Source: Adiantum capillus-veneris
Lineage: Eukaryota > Streptophyta > Polypodiopsida > Polypodiales > Pteridaceae
Length of the DNA stretch: 64,000 nt
Reading direction: 5' to 3'
Assembly: GCA_014529385.2 (NCBI GenBank)
Contig: CM043963.1
Span: 102,094,412 to 102,158,411, forward strand
Below the pieces are notes generated by a model. The model was given only the letters and a program-made list of their open reading frames with translations, ran no database searches and was not told the DNA's origin. A program made the position numbers and the translations under genes. Below are positions 20,485-32,221 of this stretch, piece by piece; position 1 is the stretch's first letter, and the number at the start of each line of letters is the position of its first letter.

Positions 20485-22283
20485 GTGTAACACACAACAT
20501 CGTTTTTCACATCAAATAGCCGTCTCGTATGGAATAGCCTGCAATTGTCTCTCCACTCTGTATCCGATGAAAGATATCTGCAAAATTAGGATATGTGGCC
20601 GATCTACCATAACCTCGAAGCTTCGATGATGTATCGTGAAAATAGCCAAAACCAAGGGCTTTCTAGACAACGCATCTACCACTAAATTCTTCTGTCCCTG
20701 AACATGGACTATCTCGAAATGAAACTGTGACAGGTTGTTAGCCCACCTCATCTGCTTGTCCGAAAGCTTCTTCTGCGACAAGAAATAGCGTAAACTCTGA
20801 TGGTCTGTGAAGACGGTAAAATCAGCTCCGAGTAGAAAGTGTCGCCACTGTGTAAGAGCATGGATAACTTTCAACAGCTCTTTCTCGTAAATCTCTGCAA
20901 CGAGTTCAGGACGTGAAAACATCTTGCTCTCGTAAGCAATGACCTGGCCTTCCTGCATCAAGATTGCTCCCAAACTGCGACCACATGCATCACAATAAAC
21001 TTTAGCCAACACATGCAAAGGAGAAGCTATCTTTGCAAATGAATGAACCGCCGACAATAGAAGCACAAACCCAAAAAGCTTCGAACTTCATGAACATTCT
21101 TCAAAATGGGCCAATCACGAATGGTCTCAACCTTGGCCGGGTCCATCTTTACACCTTTCGCTGAGACGATGTGTCCCAAAAAAGTGTATCTTGGCAAGAA
21201 GAAAAAATTCTCTTTTTCGCATTTATTGAAGAAGATGGATGATGTCGTCAAAGAACGTGCCCACAAACGATTTGTACTCTGAAAATTTTGTCCATCACAT
21301 GATTGAATGTCGCTGGAGCATTCGTATGGCATCGCCAAATATTCGTACAAACCAAAAGTCGTCCTGACAGCCATCTTGTAGATACTCCAGGAGCAATTCG
21401 GATCTGATGATAACCACTCTTTTTATCAATTCGGCTAAAGCAAGTAGAACCCTGAACTTTGTCGAGTATATCATCGATCCTCGGAATGGGGAATCTGTTC
21501 TGGTTCATTATTTCTTCATTTTACGCTCGGCCAACTCGGTAAGGTGGCCGGTTTAGTGGGGATTCGTTGTGTGATCTTTAGGACGAGGAGGAGGTAACTC
21601 AGCCTGGTAAGCTCTCAAAGAATAGTCAGCCTGAGCTTGCAGAAAATCTTGTCATTCTTTTTCGAGGTCTGACATATTTGATCTTTGATCATCATTCAGT
21701 CTTTCAAGAAGATCGAGTAAACAAAAAGATTGAATTTCATTAATTTGGAAACAGCCGAAGCCGATATCAATGGAACGGACTTGTCCTTCAGTACAATCTC
21801 TTTGCCCTTCTCATTCTTCAAGATGGCTTTCCTTGCCCTATAATCGACCACGACGTTGTTCTTGTGGAACCAAGGGATTCCTAGGAGGACGTCACACCCT
21901 TCCAAAGGCATGATATATGTAAAAGTCCTCGTACCCTAAATATTCCTAACAATGCAAACTTAGTTTGCCAATGACAGGTGTAGTGGCAACATCTTGTCTA
22001 GGTGCCTCTAGAACAGCCTCGGCCTGTGGCCCCATTTTTTCGGGTGTCATTCCAAGTCAAGCCGCCAATTCGGTGAAATAAAGTTTGCCTTGGCTTCTCC
22101 ATCAAAGAAGATTAGGCCTTCTTAATCTCGTATTTTGCCCCATGCGTGGCAAAGTTCAGTGCTTTCATACATCTAATCCGGGTTGGTCCCCACATAATCT
22201 GGTACCAGTCCTGCTTTCGTCTTTCCTTTTCTTCTGTGTTCTTCGGCTGCTCTGGAACTCTCTGTCAGGAGGACCCATGTGTA
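20485..22283 (-). pseudogene. Gypsy pol relic: protease, RT, RNase H, start of integrase (element C)
   Basis: On the minus strand a gag-protease linker and protease (22140-21696, with MPLEGCDVLLGIPWF) precede RT. RT holds FPIPRIDDILDKVQGSTCF and, after frameshifts, a GTFFDD catalytic segment (about 21240). RNase H (21066-20600) keeps DACG, YEKELL and TDHQSL, its three acidic positions. The integrase N-terminus then starts and is cut at 20485. It continues at 16507. Several frameshifts make it non-functional. The 5' end joins a leader at about 22283 without gag. Confidence 0.75.
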
Positions 22284-22622
22284 ATCTAGGGCTCTTTATG
22301 GCTTATGCCCAGTAATACAGAGTGATGAAGACGGGAGCGCGTTCGATGTGCAATGAAGTAAGGGTGGGAGTGGCTAATAAGTCTGAGGTCGGTATAGTAT
22401 GCCACGTGAGCTGTCAGCGCGATTTGCGGGCAGTCCATACAGCTTTGCCATGTTAACATTACTTTCATAAATTACTTTTCCTTTGTCCCTTTGGCCCCTT
22501 CGAACGGGGTACCATAAGTTGGTTACATACCATAAGTTGGTCACAACTTACACAACTTATAACTTATGGCCTGTCATTTTCACTCGAATTTGTCCGTGTT
22601 GTCATGCCACATCATCACTTTG
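22284..22622 (-). repeat. Partial 5' LTR (22622-22386) and leader (22385-22284), probably of element C
   Basis: On the minus strand TGTCCCAAAGTGATGATGTGG at 22622 is an LTR start, with GGGGCCAAAGGGACA shared with the LTR at 6589-7123. At about 22385 it jumps to leader sequence like 24060-24140 and 17280-17360. U5 and the primer site are missing. Since protease C follows, the likely history is internal deletion of U5-PBS and of gag. Confidence 0.5.
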
Positions 22623-22860
22623 GGACAACGTCACAATTGCCCAACTTCATGATGTGAAAATCGGCTTTTCTGTGATATCCTTTGGATGGTCACTGGAAGA
22701 GCACCAATGAGAGGTACCATCTTCTAGGTCTGACCGGTGGCTTCTGGATGGATAAATTTTTTGGCAGCTCTTGGGTCAAAGAGTATTAGGGCTTTGAAGT
22801 CGTTGACTTTCCCATATGCTCGACACAATTCATTTGTACTTTCAAGACGTATGTCATAGA
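22623..22860 (-). pseudogene. Protease relic of the minus gag-only relative (element D)
   Basis: It matches 18560-18840 in reverse, including the segment around GAAGTTGGGCAATTG. The active-site tripeptide reads D-P-R in place of D-S/T-G. It stops abruptly at 22623 against the LTR start of the next element. Confidence 0.55.
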
Positions 22861-22959
22861 TGTCATGTATGAGTCCAATGGCCAGTTTAGCTCGTTTGGC
22901 TGGAGATGGTCCTCGGCTTCTTCGACCGTCGACGCGAGCGTCGGCTCCATTGGTCTATC

Positions 22960-23986
22960 AATGCGATGGGGACAACCATAATAGTTTTGGCCTGTTTGAA
23001 AGCATCCAAAGCATTGGCCTTCTTGTGATAAGGTGTCTCATTGTTGAGGCCTCAAATGAGGCCTTCGCGATTGACTTTTAAGAGAATCTCAAGAATTTGT
23101 TCTTTATTGCCAGGAGTTCTGGTTATTGAAACTCTAGGTTGCCTTTCATCAATTTGTAGGTGACCGCGGTATGGTTCGTAAGCTCTTGCATGGTTGAGAC
23201 TTGCTTGGACATACAATATTCCTGCAATGGTGAAGGTAGTCCAATGGTGTATCACTTGCATTGGTCCTCCAAGGGAATGAACTTAAAGGACTCTGGGAGG
23301 TAGACGTCAAGAAACCTTTATGTATAGTCATCCATGGTCTCTGTGGCAAGCATTTTCAAGTTGCCCCATTCTGCCAAGATCCGGACTTCAAAGAGAGAAG
23401 TCATATAACTACATGCAAATACTGTCTTGAAAGCTTGCCAGGTCCTTGGAGCATGCGGTCGTGTCGCGATTGAACTCCACCACTGCATAGCATCATCTTT
23501 AAGAAATCCCGCTGCTCGAGAAATCTTGAATCCTTTTGTATAGTTGCCCAAAGCATAGATGTTGTCGATTTGCTGTAGGAACTGCAATGCTTTCTTCCGA
23601 TCTTTGAAAAATTTGATTGTCGTGCAACCATCCTTGAAATCTTTCGGTTGATTAGGCGTGTATCCCGGGTACAGATAATAAGGGTATCCATACGGAGTCC
23701 AACCGTTGTGGTTTGGTGGCGGTGGTGGGGGGAGGGGGAGGTGGGGGCAACCGTGGTGGCAAAGACGGTTGCACTGGATCAGGGTCAAATGGCTGCACCA
23801 TATTCCTGAAGACTCCCTCGATCGGAACAGACGGCTGGGAAGGTTGCTGTAGCTCTTGTACTTCTTGGTGCCAGAGGAGGAGGTATCACTTAGGGCATCA
23901 GAGGGGGTAACATCTAATTTAAAAACTGTTGAAAACTCTACAGCATTGGAAGATTTTGTTGAGGATGCCGCAAAAGAATGTCGCAA
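22960..23986 (-). pseudogene. Gag of element D, partly open
   Basis: 222 codons are open on the minus strand (23986-23318): a Ser/Thr-rich start, a proline run (about 23760-23710), NGWTPYGYPYYLYPGY, then the capsid-type block with RKKALQFLQQIDNIYALG, RAAGFLKDDAMQWW and HAPRTWQAFK. A frameshift leads into a further 69 codons ending near 23052. It is the best-preserved gag of this family in the window. No nucleic-acid-binding CCHC knuckle was seen. Confidence 0.65.
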
Positions 23987-24059
23987 AGCTCGTCGAGGAG
24001 AACGCCATGAACGCCATGTGGTACTCTACCGAATCCATGAACACCATGTGGTCTTGGAT

Positions 24060-24266
24060 TCTTTATGGCTTATGCCCCGAAGACAGAGCGATGAAGATAG
24101 GAGCGTGCCCGATGTGCGATGTATGAAGGGTGGGAGTGGCTACTAAGTCTAGTGTCGGGGCACGAAGATTCTTTAATAAAATTTTGTGTAAACTTTGGAA
24201 GCGCCAACTTGCTCTCTCTGCTCTTTGGTGGGACCAGTATGCTTTTGAGAAAAGCACACGCTTGAA
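24060..24266 (-). other. 5' leader of element D
   Basis: On the minus strand this corresponds to 17164-17360 of the gag-only element (CAAAGAGCAGA and CGCTCCCGTCTTCATC blocks in both). It is non-coding. Confidence 0.6.
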
Positions 24267-24278
24267 GCTCTGATACCA
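24267..24278 (-). other. Primer-binding site of element D
   Basis: GCTCTGATACCA on the + strand is the exact reverse complement of TGGTATCAGAGC. Confidence 0.9.
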
Positions 24279-24279
24279 C

Positions 24280-24926
24280 TATAACGGGAATGGGCACCAT
24301 GTGCCGAACGGGCACCATGTGCCAACAGAAAAGAACAGTGCACAACTTTAAGCACTTCAAATAACACTGAATTGAAAGAGAGATGCATGACACACGAGAC
24401 ACGGAGTGGCGGAGTTCCACCCCAAGATAGCACTGGCTCCAAACCTTGGTGCCCCTTTCGGTATTTCTTTATATTGCTTCAACTTAGTACAAGCCAATAC
24501 TCCATGCTCTGCACCTTCACCTCGGAAGCGGACCAGAGAATGAACCCATGGCACATAATTAAAGGCGGCCTATGAAAAGCAATTACATTCCCAAAAGCAC
24601 TAGTGCCAAAAGCTGCCAGCGCGTTTTGCAGAAATCCGTACAGCTGCCACGTCATCATGTCAACGTAAAATCCGAGAATTCCCCATAGATTGCCACCTCA
24701 GCAGTCCAGTGTAATTTGCGGTTGGTCCATACAACAATGCCACGTCATCATTGCAAGAGAATTTGTGTGGGGGTTGTGCCTTATTATTATAGGTCCCATC
24801 GGATGAGGCTCTCTAAGTTGGTAAAAAACTTATGCTGCTGCTACTTCTTAGGGTTTAGATCTCTTGGCCGGGATCTGCAGGTTGGCTCCGTTCTTTAGTG
24901 GCTTGACACCTCAGCAGTTTGTGACA
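24280..24926 (-). repeat. 5' LTR of element D, 647 bp
   Basis: On the minus strand it starts TGTCACAAACTGCTGAGG at 24926 and ends two bases before the primer site. It is collinear with the 643-bp LTRs: AAGAACGGAGCC near the start, CCACGTCATCA sites (24645-24745) and the shared box at about 24450. Confidence 0.75.
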
Positions 24927-25159
24927 CATTGTAAGTTAGAAATCAATATTCATGACACTAGCCACCCTTTTACAAGTCAGATTTCAGTGCCGATTGGCCC
25001 AACCATTTCGTGGCTACATGGCCTTCACTTTTGTGGGTGAAACTCTTGGCCATCAACCGTTTCACACTCGCCATGCAATGTCCAAACATTTGTGATTTCA
25101 AAAGAGGGTCCCAAAGGAAACCAACAAATAAAGTTAGTGTTTGTCACAGTCTCGTGACA
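24927..25159 (-). repeat. Fragment of the 1.47-kb LTR family
   Basis: On the minus strand TGTCACGAGACTGTGACAAAC (25159) corresponds to 12114 and 1982. GGTTGGGCCAATCGGC is shared with 12288-12305. It is cut at 24927 by the LTR of element D. Confidence 0.6.
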
Positions 25160-25997
25160 ACCCTCATTTATTTTTATGTTTTCTAGGCGTTGGACTAGAG
25201 TCACACATGGATATAACCTTTTGGTCTCATAGGTCATTTGGCCTATTGAGGACGTTAACATAACATGTCATCCCCCCGGCACGCACTGCGAGTGCATCAA
25301 TGGTTTGTCAACACGAAGCTTTATGCTTGGCATAATTGAGTTGCATGGGAGGAACTCGGCTTTGCGAAACCAGTCCAAAGGAGGCGGCCCATTAGAGAAA
25401 AAGAATCTGTGTCTTCTTAAAATAGCTGTCTGCCATGATTACTATCAACATGTTTGTCCGTGTGACATCCAGCAAGTCTATGTCTAGGGCCTCCTGATTG
25501 GTGCCGCCGATGTTGAAAGATCTCTTAAGGGTTACATTGCAAGACAGATTATTTACTGAAGCTCTTGGGTGATTCATTATGGTTGGGCTGGTGTCAAATT
25601 GGAGCATTCGGCTGCACGGAGAGGAGTTTTTTGAGGAGTCGTCATTCCATGTATGTTTTAGGCCTGGAACTAAAACGTATCAAGGTCACCACGTAATTTC
25701 CCTTAAGCCAAAAGGATGTCTTTTCTCATAGATACCAGTAGAAACTTACCAGTGATTGTGTTACTAGAATAATTTATTATCTGCCTGTTGATTCCTCTTG
25801 GTCACATCTGTCTTTGTGGAGTAGGGTTGAGCTGAGGACTTTGTAACGTCAATTTTAAGGACTTCGAGATAATACAGGAAAGATCAGCTGCATGGATGTG
25901 AAGATTATCTCGAAGAGCTTGGAGGGCCGGCTTTCAGCATGTGAATGCAACATTCTTGAATGCTCTGAGGTTGTGTTCTTGTAATGTCTGTTGTTGA
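25160..25997. other. Unassigned transition from TE cluster to AT-rich sequence
   Basis: The C-run at 25271-25276 resembles a minus-strand polypurine tract, but no matching LTR pair was found. No gene was recognised. Confidence 0.3.
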
Positions 25998-26186
25998 GAT
26001 GAATTTACTGAAAGCATCGGAAAATTTGCAAGCATTACCAGAATGTATCTGAAGGAATTTCCTCTTTTGAAGGCCTATGACAAAGACTCCAGAAACTTGA
26101 AGGTGATGGTCATCTTCAACATGCAAGCAAATTCTCAATTGGAACTTGAATGTGGAACTATTGTGCGCCTTTACCCTCCCTGGTAA
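25998..26186 (+). pseudogene. Possible leucine-rich-repeat remnant
   Basis: 62 codons and a TAA read DEFTESIGKFASITRMYLKE, then LLKAYDKDSRNLKVM. The spacing resembles one or two LRR units of plant resistance-gene type (LPESIGKL..L..L..LP). The overlapping frame gives ENLQALPECI before a stop. It is short, and no NB-ARC or TIR motif was found nearby, so this is only a suggestion. Confidence 0.25.
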
Positions 26187-28716
26187 ATACCATAATTTTT
26201 TTAATACTTTTCGGTACGGCAAATGCATGCAGGTGTAGAAGTATGATTATAAATTTTTTCACATCTAGTCTTGTAAGTACTTTGAATTTCAATCACCATT
26301 AATGGCTGCATCAACTTCATTCGCTTGAATTTTTCTTGCCAATTTTGGCATTTTATTTTTCACATGGGCATGGAGCAAGTTTCCATATGGGTATGGTTCA
26401 ACTAACCATATGAGCATGGTTGCAACTATGGTAAATACATCACAAGTAATACCATAGCTTTGCACAATTTTTGACCTTAGCCGGGTTCATTGCCACATTT
26501 TATCTTTTGCTTTGTTTGTTGCTTTTAGGGTTCCAAATAAAAGTCTTTTGAGGTTCACGAATGCCTTCCCTTTTGCAGGCGTGAGGTGCTGGCTCTGAAT
26601 GGAAGTGACGTTGTAAAAACGATACTCTGCACATATTTTTGCGAAGCTGTAAGCAATCATGAAACTAGATAGATTGAATTTAGGTTGTATATCGTTACTT
26701 CTCACTATTGATCATGTAATCTACAAGGTGAAAATTCACTATGGCCTACATAAGGCTATCGAGAAGAATTTCATAATAAGAGGCTTCCTTGTGAGAGAAA
26801 AATAGAAAGTGACATTAACATGTGGTATCACAATAAAAGATTATGTTTTTTGGAAAAAAGTGTAACAACGAACTATTTTAGTTACAGTAGATTCTAAAAG
26901 CATTAAAAATATTGATTGAAAAAACACTTGGAAGCATTGTATGAAATTGAAAAAAAAAAAACAAACAAACAAAGTGAGGTTGAGAAAGATTGTGTTTGAC
27001 ACAATACTCAATGCCCTTTAAAGAGAAATGTCAACACCCTCTCACAAGGGCCTAAAAGAAAAAAAAAAAGTTTATTATCATTAGCTTGCCATGTGGCACT
27101 GATTTGCAAGCTTTATCCAATGGTCAAGTGATGCACCCAAATCCAACCTTTATTAAGAACTATTTATGTGGTCCAAAATATGTTGTGTGATGAATGTTAT
27201 TTTTATTGGGGGGGTGGGTGGTTTCTGGCGTACAAAAGGCCTTAGTAAAGCATGGAACTCTGGATAAAGCTTGTCGATTAGTGCCACATGGCAAGTTATT
27301 GATGGCAAACCTTTTAGCTTTCTTTTTCTTGTAAGAGGGGCATTAACTGTGTAAAATGCTTGCGTTGTTAGATGTAATTGACATTTGCTATCCTATTTCT
27401 ATAACGAGGGGCATTGAATAGTGGGTCACGCACTCTCATCCTCTTATGTAGGCCATATTGACTTTGCCACCTTGATTATAACTTTTGTGTGGAGAGAAGA
27501 GAACTCAAAGTACACCACCATGAGGGATGTAGTATGCATCAAAAGAAAGCATCGTTACTAAAGCTCTTCAGACATCACTAGTTTGAAAAAAAGCATTTTT
27601 GCAACCATCCACAAATCTTGTTTATGGACTTTTCGAGAGGAAATTTTGAAAGAATGAGCTAATTTCCATAAATTTCATACTAATTTTCCCAACATCTAGG
27701 CAAAAATTTTCCTTTTCCTCTTCCACACCTGACAGTTTCGAATTATAGTGGCATGGTTGGAAGTATCACCCTATGGTCAACAAATAGGTCAATTGATTGG
27801 CTAGGAAATATTATCGATGTCTCCCATCTTTTTCGACTCTCTTTCATCAGCATGCTTGTCTTACAATGGTCCAAAATTGATATATGTCTGCACGTACTTG
27901 TAGATTGACTTTCAATTGTACACCATGAAGCAACAACAATTATCTCTTGCATCGTGACGGTGGTTAGCTTATCATGCTTGAAATTTGCATCACATTTGTT
28001 GCATTGATGTAGATTTTCACCTAAATTGGGACACCAAGACGTATCAGCACAAGGATTCAAATAGGATGGGTCACGTATAATGGCAACTCTAGCAAAGTAC
28101 GGTTCCATTCATTTGAGTAGTCGACAAAAAGCAAGACCTTGGCCATTTATGGATGTGGTTTATACTTCGATTGTAGTTCGAATTCACATGTAAATATAAT
28201 GTGTTAGCAAGATAAACTTTTTCAATGATGAAGAGAAAAGCAAATATGACCAGGCTTTTTGCTCTTGTTGCATTGCCCTCTTCAAATAGGAGATAATTAG
28301 TTGGCCATTGCTTACAAAAAAATTCCATATATGAGAGCGAGCTGGCCAATTATCTTCACTCATTCAAAGTCGTACTGAGGTTGCTTAGGTTGGGAAACGT
28401 AGGCATGGATTTTGTTTCAAGTTGTAATTAAAGAATAGAAGCTATCAGTTCGTTTGCTTTGAGTCACCTCATTTATATGAATTTTCTTTGTTGTTATGAT
28501 GTGAAGGTGAAGTGAGATACCATGTGGTTGATATGGTGGATATGATGTGGCATTGAAGCATGTCCCTTGCACTAGAGGTGTCTCAGGTTGAGGGTCTTGG
28601 TGATATCAAGTTAGATGTCCAACCCTAAATGTTTATCCCTTTAGCAACAAATGAGATGTTGCTTTATAAAGGCTAGTGATTTTGGATGTGGAATTGGTTT
28701 GGTGCTAGGTGCTCCT

Positions 28717-28718
<2 letters not shown>
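26187..28718. other. AT-rich stretch without recognised gene
   Basis: Only short unconvincing open frames occur; the longest is 121 codons on the minus strand at 27743-28108. I saw no LTR ends, TSD-bounded element or tandem repeat. Confidence 0.3.

Positions 28719-28763
<45 letters not shown>
28719..28763. repeat. (GA)n microsatellite, 45 bp
   Basis: An uninterrupted GA run directly visible in the sequence. Confidence 0.98.
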
Positions 28764-28764
<1 letters not shown>

Positions 28765-28942
28765 ACCTTGGGTTTTCACAAGAAAAGAATCTTTTATTAA
28801 ATATACCGCTTTGGAGCATACACCCCAAGCTAAATGCTGCAAATGGTGATTACATTGAGGGGGTAATCAAATACAAATTCATGTCAAGGCTCTTCCTTAC
28901 TTTTCAGCCTCTTAGACCCTCTTAACATATACAATAATTTTG

Positions 28943-30690
28943 CATGCAAGAGGCAAAAAATACTTCTCATATTGTGCCATGAGGGAAGAGATGAATACAG
29001 CTGCATGTGGTTATGGAATCTTGTATGTATGCAAATATAAGCAATGCCTTGCAAAAATAAATGGTAGGTGAAATTTGAGTTGAGATATGTACACATGATA
29101 AGAAGGGGAAACACAAGCCGTTTCGATAGCACAGATAAATGCAATGGAATTTGGGGTGCAAAAGAAATTTGACGATGCACTTACTATTGAAGTGGAGATT
29201 TAATGAGAAAGTGCATTAGGGAAAAGGATGCCTTGATTGAAGATTTGAAGGGTAAACTTGCCACATGTAAGAGTAAACTTGATGCAAGTGAGACAACCTA
29301 AAGTGGTACAATGGGTCCACATTCACACAAAGAAGTAAAAGAGTTAAGAGTAGAGTATTGGATTGAAGCCATGAACCGGTGCTCAACCTACATGCGAAAC
29401 ACAGTAAATAGCTAGAAATGGTGAAAAAGCAAAAATCTAGCCCTTCACCTTCTTCTCCTAGAATCGTAAAGGGATACATTGGAGGAGGATAATCCAAGAA
29501 ATGTGCCAGCTTTGAATGTAAAGAGTTGCAAGATGGATTGAGGACAAGAGGCAAATAGAGAATGCATTGGTTGTATGCATAAATTGAAGACAAGAAAAGT
29601 TGCCCCATAGATGCCAGCAAAATAGGAAAGGATGCATCCATAGAGAGATTTCTTAAAATGATTTTCTTTTAAAATTTGGAGGAAAAGGGAGATTCTCTCA
29701 CATCGATGTGGGAGGGAACTTTTTTTGGAGGAGGATCTCACTTGTGCTCAAGTAGTAGCACAACGAAAAGAATGCATGCCACATATTCTTGAGGCTAGAA
29801 AGACAAGAAAATAGGTTGTGTATAGAGATGGGAGTGATCATTGCAGAGAAATGGAGTGCATGATGTTGCACAAACTATGGGACCATGCTAAGGTTTGCAT
29901 TGATGTTGTTGCAACTATGGGACCATGTGTTAAGTTTTGCAGTGTGGACATGTAATGGATTACTTGGATTGTATGTAGGGGCTTTTGATGAGACTTTTAG
30001 AGGACGAGTTATTGTGTTCTATATCTAGAAACTCATGGGTGTAAGACAAGGAGCTTACCCACAATCTCAAGGTATAGATAGGAATGAATGGCAACGAAAG
30101 ATGCTCATGGAAATACTAGTAAAGGGTCATGAGGAGTTGCCATGCTTTATAGGGAATTATATCCTATTATGCAGATGGTATGGAGAGATGAGCATGCTCA
30201 CTATACATCAATCAAAGTTCAGAAGAAGGATTAGCATCTTTACATTGCTTAATATGTTAATCCCAATGAAAAATTGCCTTATGTTATCATGTGGATGATA
30301 ATGTTATGTACTAGAGAGTGGGAGATATCATGGGTTAGGGATTGTAATAGAAGGAATACTTCTTGTTAGGTTTTCTTTTTCGATACATCACTAGAGGATT
30401 TCATGAGTATGACCATGCAGATCTTGGCATCAACAGAATTGCCAGTGATGCATAAATCAAGGAAAAAATCTTATTGAGAGCTATACATAGGCTAGACATA
30501 ATCAATGGCATGGCTAAATGGCCATCATCAAGAGAATTTACATGTTTCCCACACCGGCATGGTGCCAACTTTGGATTGTATACTCTCTTTGCTTGCTCTT
30601 ATAACATGTATTTGAGAGTTGTCCATTTATCAAGACCTATTGAGGTTCCTGCAGAATGTGCATATTTATCTTTCATCATAGATTAACGCT
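28943..30690 (+). pseudogene. Decayed coding region, + strand, unknown family
   Basis: Two + strand segments read as protein if scattered stops are ignored. The first, about 28943-29440, holds a Cys-rich patch (CGYGILYVCKYKQCLA) and, after a frame change, a coiled-coil-like IREKDALIEDLKGKLATCK. The second, about 30000-30690, includes NEWQRKMLMEILVKGHEELP and, through several TAG/TAA stops in one frame, HEYDHADLGINRIASDA and 70 open codons from 30474. Composition is protein-like, but I do not recognise the family. The joints between segments and any introns are undefined. Confidence 0.35.
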
Positions 30691-31032
30691 ATACTACATA
30701 GCCCATAAATAGCTAGTAGAGATCCTAGATACCAATTCTTTTTGGAAGATACATCACGTCTAAAATTCTGAGATCTTTAGATTGCTAGTGGAGTCCGATC
30801 CCCATGCACCTTTGATAGACCTTACAAACAAACAAGTTTAGCTATATTCTTCCCCACTTGTGATATAGTGAGACATGATAGTCACACGATGTATTTGAAT
30901 AGCTGGTATGATGATGAGTGCCAAGAGAAAAGTTTCACATCCTTGGTGGGTTTCTCTCATAGATTTATAGCTAAAGTCAAAAGTGATTTAGTGTTTCAAT
31001 CTTGAGAGTTAAATTTAATGTTCCCCACTTTA

Positions 31033-31295
31033 GGGATTAGGGAGGATAAGAAAGAGAACCATTCATGGTAACGACATGTTAATTACAATTTTAATCACTT
31101 AGTGGGAATTGGACTAGAGTGTAGACGCACAGTGATATAGAGCTAGCTAAGGCTTTTAATGAGTACAAAGAGGCTCATTATATAGAGCTAGCTAAGGCTT
31201 TTGATATGGTATCATACATGACATCATAACAGGCTCCAAATCAATCCAATTCCACTAGAGAACTTGTGGGTACTCTTTTAGGCCCTTGTATGCAT
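31033..31295 (+). repeat. Direct repeat copy 1, about 260 bp
   Basis: The block from GATTAGGGAGGATAAGA to TGTGGGTACTCTTT is repeated at 33252-33515 in the same orientation with moderate divergence. It could be LTR fragments of an unknown element or two copies of a dispersed repeat. Confidence 0.6.
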
Positions 31296-32170
31296 TATTT
31301 TTAAGTCTAGGTGAGTCCACACCCTTTAGAAATGTCCCTCATGGGTACCCGCACACCTAAGGTGTCTTTCCCACATGCTACTACATGATTTTTACCACCT
31401 AAGCATATAGTAGACTATGATACATACCAAGAGATAGACTAAAGCCCACGAACTCCAACAACCCTCCCCTTGGGGTTTAGACTATTTCACCTCACAATTG
31501 TGATACACTCCAATCTAGGAGCTGACATCCGCAATTTAGGAGACCAACAAATAGATATCACTCCAATCCAAGAGCACCACTTCAATCAAAGAGCGAAGAA
31601 GAAAACCACTCCAATCTAAGAGCTACCTCAACGATGTTGATCCTTAGCCTTGTTTCACTCAGCGGTCCACAAGTCTCTAATTCAAGAGCTTACAAAAACG
31701 CTTCCCCTTGAATAATGTCGACAAGGCCAGGGAACAAGCTAATCCAAGATCATCCCAATGTGATTTCACTACAAGAGGTAGAGAAAACTTCAACTTTCTC
31801 ACTACCACCCATTGTCCACCCTTCTACCTTATCTTCATCTTCTAGCTTTAGTGTTTCCTCATTTTTTATGTCGTTACTGTTGCCTTAGCTTTCTCATGAG
31901 CTTTATTGAATGGACATGCAAAGCTAAATAATACCCATGTGAAACAAATTACTAATGCTAATGCTCCTCCCCTTGAAGGCAAATCTCCCTTTTGGTTTCT
32001 CTCCTCACCATTCACTATGCTTTGGAGCAGTCAATGCACTTGGAGGCTCTCCAAGGTGAGTGTCTAGACTCCTTATAAGAGCATGATGATGATGTTATCC
32101 CCAAAATGGATAGATGTGAAAGCATACATTTTAGTGGTATTATGCTTGGTTCCAAATTTTTGAATTTAAT

Positions 32171-32171
<1 letters not shown>

Positions 32172-32218
<47 letters not shown>
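32172..32218. repeat. (GA)n microsatellite, 47 bp
   Basis: Pure AG dinucleotide run. Confidence 0.98.

Positions 32219-32221
<3 letters not shown>

Noticed and set aside
12897-24745. Regularly repeated CCACGTCA sites as a CRISPR-like array
   Set aside because: They lie inside LTRs of a plant genome, with degenerate units and no spacers or cas genes; promoter-type repeats explain them.
27743-28349. Two adjacent minus-strand open frames with several Cys residues
   Set aside because: No domain recognised, and length is within chance expectation for AT-rich sequence.
29216-29641. 141-codon minus-strand open frame
   Set aside because: The opposite strand gives a better protein-like reading with coiled-coil composition, so this is probably its shadow.
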